Of a DNA stretch of 64,000 nt, positions 57,938 to 64,000 are shown in pieces. The notes beneath the pieces were generated by a model that worked only from the letters and a program-made list of their open reading frames with translations, made no database searches and was not told the DNA's origin. This stretch comes from Zonotrichia leucophrys gambelii (Eukaryota > Chordata > Aves > Passeriformes > Passerellidae): the NCBI RefSeq assembly GCF_028769735.1, contig NC_088171.1, forward strand, positions 124,332,533 through 124,396,532. The letters run 5' to 3'. Both the position numbers and the translations under genes were made by a program. Each line of letters starts with the position of its first letter. Position 1 is the first letter of the stretch.

Positions 57938-60900
57938 TGCTGGGGTACAAGGCCAAGGTAGGTTCATAATCCATACAAAGGCTGTCCTGAAAATGCTTTG
58001 TGAATTCTCCATGAGAAACACAAAGTGTTCATAGAAATACTCCTACACACAAACAGAATGCAATTAAAGTATCCCTAAAGTACAAGTAAAGTAGTTTAAA
58101 TTACTGAATAAAAAGGTTTTACACTGAGACCATGTAAATTTGGGAGAGGGCTCACAGTCACAGTGAGCACATTTTGTCTTTGAGGCTGCGCAGAAATCTC
58201 TTGTGCCAGGAGCAGCGTGGCTCTGAGGGATAGCAAGAGTCAGCTCATGGCAGGTTCCTCAGTTTCTGATCACATCCCATTCTGGAAAGCCATGTCCCAA
58301 GGACACTGCACATAGATGTAAGGCCTTAGAGGCAGTGATTCCTTTTCAGATATTCCTCTCAGGTTTCATAGTATACTGATACAGGAAAGCAGCCTGGCAC
58401 GAGGATCTGGTATCTAATGGGCTGCATATTGGCTGCAGGCTGCTTTGCATTTTATTGATTCTTGGCAGAGGCTGTGCTGGTTGTTGGCTAGAGGACTAGA
58501 AGTCTAATTAGCAGCATAAGCAAGGCAGGTCTCAGGGATCATCTGGGTGAGAGCTGCTTGCAAAGATAGGCAATGGGGTGCTGGGTGTTTGTGCTCTGCA
58601 AGCCTTCCTGCCTGTTAGACAGCATACCCTGAGCCAGCACAGGAAATGCACCTGTGAGCCACCATCAGAGCTGGCAGGCAGTGCCAGTGCTCCTCACCCT
58701 GCACCTCCTGCCAGCGGGCTCAGCCAAGGGCAGCACAGCCAAGGGCATCTCTACCAGACCTGACTGCAACAATGAGAGCACCTCGCTGCAGCCCTATCTG
58801 AGTCTGAAATAATACATTTATCTCCCTTGTGGGCAAGATCAGATTCCTCATCCAGCTGCCAGTCCTGTTTCGCAGGCAGATGCAGAGTCAGAGGGGTTTG
58901 TGGCTTTGCTTTGCCATGTGCTGGTTCCTTGTACTTTGCTTGTTACCAGAATAAGACCAGCAGTAAATGTAATGTTACATAAAAAGGCTCCACTATCAAA
59001 AGTCTCTTAGCACAATAATATTTTCTTAAAAAGCAAAATAACTTGCTAAGATTTGTGAAGCTAATAAACGAACCCAGGCTTTCTACACCGATTTCCTGCA
59101 GTAATTCCCAGCACAGCCAAACAGCACAATCCACAGCTCTTTTGTCTGTAAACACATTCCAAGGCCATTTGACTAGAATGAGGTGTGGGCATGCAGGCTG
59201 ATTTGTTTAGTGCTTCCCAGCTAGCCCCTCCTCCTTTCTGTCCTTGAGCTTCTCCTCAGCTGCGTCTGAGATAAAGTGTGGCTTCACTCTGGGGTCTCAT
59301 GCAGGAGTCCCGTTGCAGGGAAGCAAGGACTGGTTTTATCTTACAATCCCTGCAAGCCCTTTCTCCAGACTCATCTTAGGCACCTGCAGATGTAATCAGA
59401 GTAACCCAGAACTGCAAAGTGATGCCGGAAAACACCTGTAGTTGGACAAAATATTGCAGTTTACAGGTGTAATGCAAGTGTTTTAACTTTTTCCAATGTA
59501 AAATTATTCCCAAACCAAAGAAAAAGAAAATCTCTTGTCAGGTCTTCAATTCCACTTATGTCACGACACAGTTTGAACATACCTCTGCCCCTGAAATGCA
59601 GAATTCTTTGGTTAAAACAAAGCAGAGTTAAAGATAAGCCCCAAGGCCTGCAGGTGGGGCAGTAGAACCATTGCCTAATAGCATCAGACCTTCCTAATAC
59701 CTTCACATTCCTGCATATCCTAAATAGAGCTGGAAAACAGAGCCCCCCACCCATACTGGAGAGCAGCTGCAGTTCGATGAGAAATAAGGTCAGCTAATAC
59801 TAAAGAAAGAAAAGCCAGAGGAGAAACACTAGCTGCTAGTATTAAAAATACTTTCCTGATATAGACGCTTTATCTAAAAAACTTAAAAGTAATATTTTAT
59901 TTCCCCAAAGTTTGAATTTGTCCCTAAAGTAGTCCTGGGAATGCAGTGAGAAAGTTCTGTTGCTGCATGTGATTCAAAACAAAGTGTAGTTGTTCAAAAG
60001 CTTTGAACCAGCCCAGGATTTATAATACTTGTAAAGCTGGTTCAACTAGACTGGCAGGAGGTCAAGGTCATGCTTTTAGAACTCAAATTTGAGTGTTACC
60101 CTGCACAAAGGTGTTCCTCCTTCAAGAAAGGCTCTGTGGTGCAGACTAAGGCTGTTGCTTTTGCTTTTACAGGGAGACAGTTTGTTTGTTCTGCTAAATG
60201 TACCTGGGAGGATTTCATACCCTTCCATTTTCCAGGTCATCTGTCCCTCAGGGAAAAGAAATTAAAGGGGCAGGGGACTTAATGGCAGAGGCTGATAAAA
60301 TCATCATTGATGCAGAAAATAAAAGCAGATAATAACTTTCTCTTAGAACACAAAAAATCACAAGGCATGAAACAAAATAGTTAAAGCAGTGGAAAGTACT
60401 TCTTAACACCTTACACCACTGAGTTGTAAAGCTCCTTGTCACAGGACACCAGGAGTCTGGAAAGCTGTTATATGTTGAGAGACCAATTGGACAAAAAAGG
60501 GAAGAAAAAGCCATCAAATACTGTTTAATATTAATCACCCCTTCCATCTAGGGTGGTCCCAAGCTGCAAATGGCTGTAGACCAGAAAAATACTTTATGTA
60601 ATATCTCATTTTTATCCCTGGCTTTTTATTCTAACCTCTGCACCTGCTGTTGTTCAGTGTTTTGCCTCATGTAAAGAAGGGATTGAAATGAGGATCAAAA
60701 GACCAAACCTTTGAAATGTTAGAATTACAGAGCTTGAACACAAGCATCCTCAACAGTGGCTGTCTTTCTCTCTCAGTGAGCAGTAGAGAAATTTCCCCCT
60801 GCACTGGACACTGCTATCAGTTTCCCCTTCTAGGATGTCCAGCTCTAAAAACATTAAATGCCCCATTCTCATCTCATTCCACCCCAAAAAAGGGAAAAGC

Positions 60901-63900
60901 TGAATCATGACAATGCATAGTAGATGATTAACACTGGGAAAACTTTTATTTCCTTTCTCTTTTTTATTTTCTAATTGACTGAAATATCCTAATTTCCTGA
61001 AATATGCAGCTATGTCTCCCAATAATTTAAATCCTTTAATTGGGGTTTGGGCTTATTTAGAAGAGACCTAAAGACCAATGCTAATTGTCTGCACTCTTCC
61101 CCACCCCCCAGCTCTCACTTGCTGCTGAGTTCCTGAAGATCAGGAGTTGGGGAGGAAGGACAGGAAGGATGGCAGGTTCTCCACAGTCACTCACAGCCTG
61201 GGAGCCTCCCCACCGTGGGGGTACCACATGTGCAGAGAACATTCCCCAGCTCATCCCCTTGGCAAAGGCAGAGGTTGAAGCTGGCAGAAAAGCAGACCAA
61301 AGGGCAGTTTTCCTAGCTATTGGAGCATTTTTATCTCTACTTTATCTCTATTTTCATCCCCCCTCATGTTCCTGCAGAGATGGGACACAACCCCACCACA
61401 ACCTCCCTTTCTCAGGGACCTGCTCCCCAGCGTGGCCCCAGCAGCGCTTAAGCAGGATGCAGCTCAAGGCTGAATTTGGCTCAGGATCTATTTTTGTCCC
61501 TGTTCCATTTCAAAAATATAATCTGTTAAATTAAATCAAACATTTTCTCCTGAATAAACAAACCACTACATACTTTCCTTTTCTTCCAAACGTACATTTT
61601 AATTATGAGAGAAGAGGACTTGGCAGCTCCAGCTAAAGATGGCCCCCTGAGCAAACAAACAAGCAAGCAAATGAAAGAGCTCCCCAGAAGGCTATCTTTA
61701 TAGAAAAGACTACTTTTTTACCTAATTTTGAAATTAAGTTTATGAATAAAGTACCAAAATAGCAGAGAAGAGAATAATGAATATTCTGACGTAGCAGTAC
61801 CACGCTTGAAAATTGAAATTTATAACTAAAATGCATCAGGGGAGGAACTTCAAAGGACCTGACAAGCCCCCAGTCTTTGAAATACCACCAGATCAATAAC
61901 TGCATGAGAAGAACACCAGAGTTGTTTGAAAAGGCTGGGACTTTTCCAGGTTCACTTTTTTTTGGTTTCCTTTTTATGGTTTTTTGTTCATTTTTAGTTT
62001 GGGGTGGGGGGTGTGTTGGTTGTTGGGTTTTTTTCAAGAAATCCCAGATGTAGATACAGATATTTTTTGCTTTAAGTAACACTTACAAATCAATGAGACC
62101 TGCTTTGCATTTTTGAAACTCTTAGCAAGTGTTCCCATGACAAATGTTTTCTCTAAAGCTTCCAGGAATTATTTGGTTGTAAGGAATTTAAAACATTTCT
62201 TTACGATATTTTAAAGAATAGAAATTTTCTTCATATTTGAGAGAGTCTGAAAATGTGAAGTCTCAGCCACTAGAGTTAAAAATTTTGAATTAATACACAG
62301 TATTTCGTTCTCGTCCTCAAAATGCATGTAATGATTTTCAGAGCAATGAGTTTGGGGTTTTAACCATCTTTTATTTGAATTTAAAATTAAGTTATGTGCA
62401 AATTCTATTTGAAAATGACTTTACACTTTTCCAACAGAGGAATCTAATAAAAATAATAATAATTAGAAGAATGATTCACAAAATAATGAAGGAAAACTTA
62501 CCATTTAAATGTTTGTTACAGAGCCTATGATATAACTCTCCAATATATATTCCTAAGCACTGAATTATTTTCAAAGGTAATAGTAACTCAGTTGCTCTGC
62601 AATTATAGGGAACTACATTTTCCAGCTTTTTAATCAGACCTTATTTGGAAAGCCTTTTAGGATGACTCAGCCAGACTCAGTCCCTTTTGGAAAAATAAAC
62701 CAAATCATCACTGCCTCCAGCTGCCACTATTTCCCCAAACTACTTACTGGGAGAAAAGTTAAAATTATGGCAGTGGGTTCCAGTTAAGTTGTTTTTTGTT
62801 AATTGTTCAAATTAAATTCTTTATGTTTATGGGTAAGACTTTTTGCTTTGTAAGATAGGTGAAAGCAACCAAAGAGATGCTGATGCACTCCTGATAGCAG
62901 GTGCAGTAGTAGAGGAGGAGAAAAAGGAAATTATTTTGGGATTATTTTAGAGCAGAATTGGTACAGCAAACCACAAGGTGAACCAAAACATAACACAAGC
63001 TAGTTTAAAGCTTGAAACGGTGCTTTAAAATGCTGGGCTCTGTGTGAAAGAGAAAAAAGTGGGAACAGCAGAGAAGCTCTTTTTGAAATACTTCCAATAA
63101 AGGTGATTGTCCAATTTTGCCCACTAGATATAAGGAAATATTTAATAACTTAATTAACTGATCCTTCCCATGAAAGCCGTCACACTGCTAAATTTCCACA
63201 GCCACCTCTGAAGCATTCCCAAGGTCCTGGGGTGGTGGCAGCGGGGCTGGGGACCCTGTCCTGCCCTGCCAGGCCAGGCAGGGGCAGGCAGCCAGAGCCA
63301 ACACGGCAGCAAAGAGGAGTGAAGGTCCTGCAGGGAGTGAGGGCAGCAGGGAGAAAGGAGAAGGAAATTCAGCAAATCTAAATGCATAAATAAATGACAT
63401 GGGTTGGTGTATTCACATGGGGGTAGTGCAGGCACCACACTGCAGCTCCTTGTTTACACTTTACTCACCTTAGGCTGGCAGTATGCATCTGCTTTTATTA
63501 CAGCACTTGAAATAACTGGAAGAATAAGCAACCTAGTGCTTTAGAGTAATCCTTCTCTCCCCCAAATATTGTCTCTATTATATTTCCACAGTAATGGAGC
63601 TCTGACACCTCTACTGCAGGAAGTCCATGTGTCAATAACTCCTCCATGGTCCATCCTCCCTCCATTCCTGCTCACTTTCACACCACTGCCTCAGGCTGAT
63701 GCTGGGGGCTGAGCAGTGCCTGGACCAAAGGTTGGTTGTCCCTGCACCTCCCTGGAGGCTCCTGGAATAAGGGAAGGAAAAGGAAAAATCTAGTGGGTGC
63801 CAACTGGACCCACTGTCTCCAGGTCAGGTGGGGAAGAACCACCTGCTGACCTGTCATGTACTCATCACGACTGGAAAAAAAGATGTGAAAAATTTCAAGA

Positions 63901-64000
63901 GGAACAGCAAAATAATTTTAAAATCCCAGAGAAGATGAAGAGAAAAAAGCATCAAAGCCCCTGAGGGCATTCCCAGCCTGCCTGGCCCTGTCAGCCACAC
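57938..64000. other. Intergenic DNA to the window edge
   Basis: About 6 kb without a recognised exon or transposon. It contains a T/G-rich low-complexity stretch at 61950-62035 and an AT-rich stretch at 62180-62640. The open frames at 61085-61534 and 61633-62082 look like chance. Confidence 0.65.
61950..62035 (+). repeat. T/G-rich low-complexity tract
   Basis: Runs of TTTTTTTTGG, TTTTTTGTTC, GGGGTGGGGGG and GGGTTTTTTTC; resembles the T-rich tracts in the TPD52 intron at 25.3 and 36.5 kb. Confidence 0.75.

Noticed and set aside
38746..64000. Search for exons of ZBTB10, the next gene upstream in human
   Set aside because: No zinc-finger or BTB-like translation was seen in any frame; the interval is large in other vertebrates, so the gene is probably beyond the right edge.

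Overview
This is vertebrate nuclear DNA, almost certainly avian. The repeats are dominated by CR1 LINE 3' fragments and short endogenous-retrovirus LTRs, introns are tens of kb long, and protein-coding sequence is under 1 kb of the 64 kb. One LTR (about 54.92-55.36 kb) resembles ERVL-type LTRs I know from songbirds, so a passerine is my best guess, at moderate confidence. There are no operons, CRISPR arrays or prokaryotic features. Nearly all longer open reading frames are chance frames in intron, intergenic DNA or a CpG island.

The one protein-coding gene I can support is TPD52 (tumor protein D52), on the minus strand. It is recognised from exon translations that match the family and whose splice phases fit together exactly. 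Reading 5' to 3' (right to left), the parts are: a CpG island at about 37.25-38.26 kb holding the short first exon (1b, ATG at 37777); a 23.6-kb intron to a second, alternative first exon (1a, 14013-14169); the shared exon 2 (8908-9023); exon 3 (7177-7325); exon 4 (6178-6279); and a 42-nt exon 5 (808-849). The exon encoding the NSPTFKSFEE-like segment and the C-terminal exon were not found and presumably lie beyond position 1. Both first exons end in phase 1 and fit exon 2. Exons 3 and 4 meet in phase 2, and exon 5 is phase 2 in and out, so it can be included or skipped without a frameshift.

Layout: 1-9023 holds exons 2-5 and their introns. 9024-14012 is the intron between exons 1a and 2. 14170-37240 is the long intron between the two promoters; it carries two groups of CR1 fragments and a scatter of short two-copy tandem duplications. 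37250-38260 is the CpG-island promoter. 38288-64000 lies upstream of TPD52 and is apparently intergenic. It carries CR1 fragments, two solo LTRs with intact 6-bp target duplications (47617-47972 and 57645-57931), a third LTR beside a (GGAT)n array, an (AGT)13 array, and an AT-rich block near 43 kb that looks like a candidate regulatory element. In human, ZBTB10 lies upstream of TPD52 in this orientation, but I see no ZBTB10 exon here.

I found no convincing undescribed biological system. The points most worth a second look are the alternative exon 5 with its 14-3-3-like segment, the read-through stop after exon 3, the possible divergent transcript from the CpG island, the LTR insertions and a few strong hairpins.
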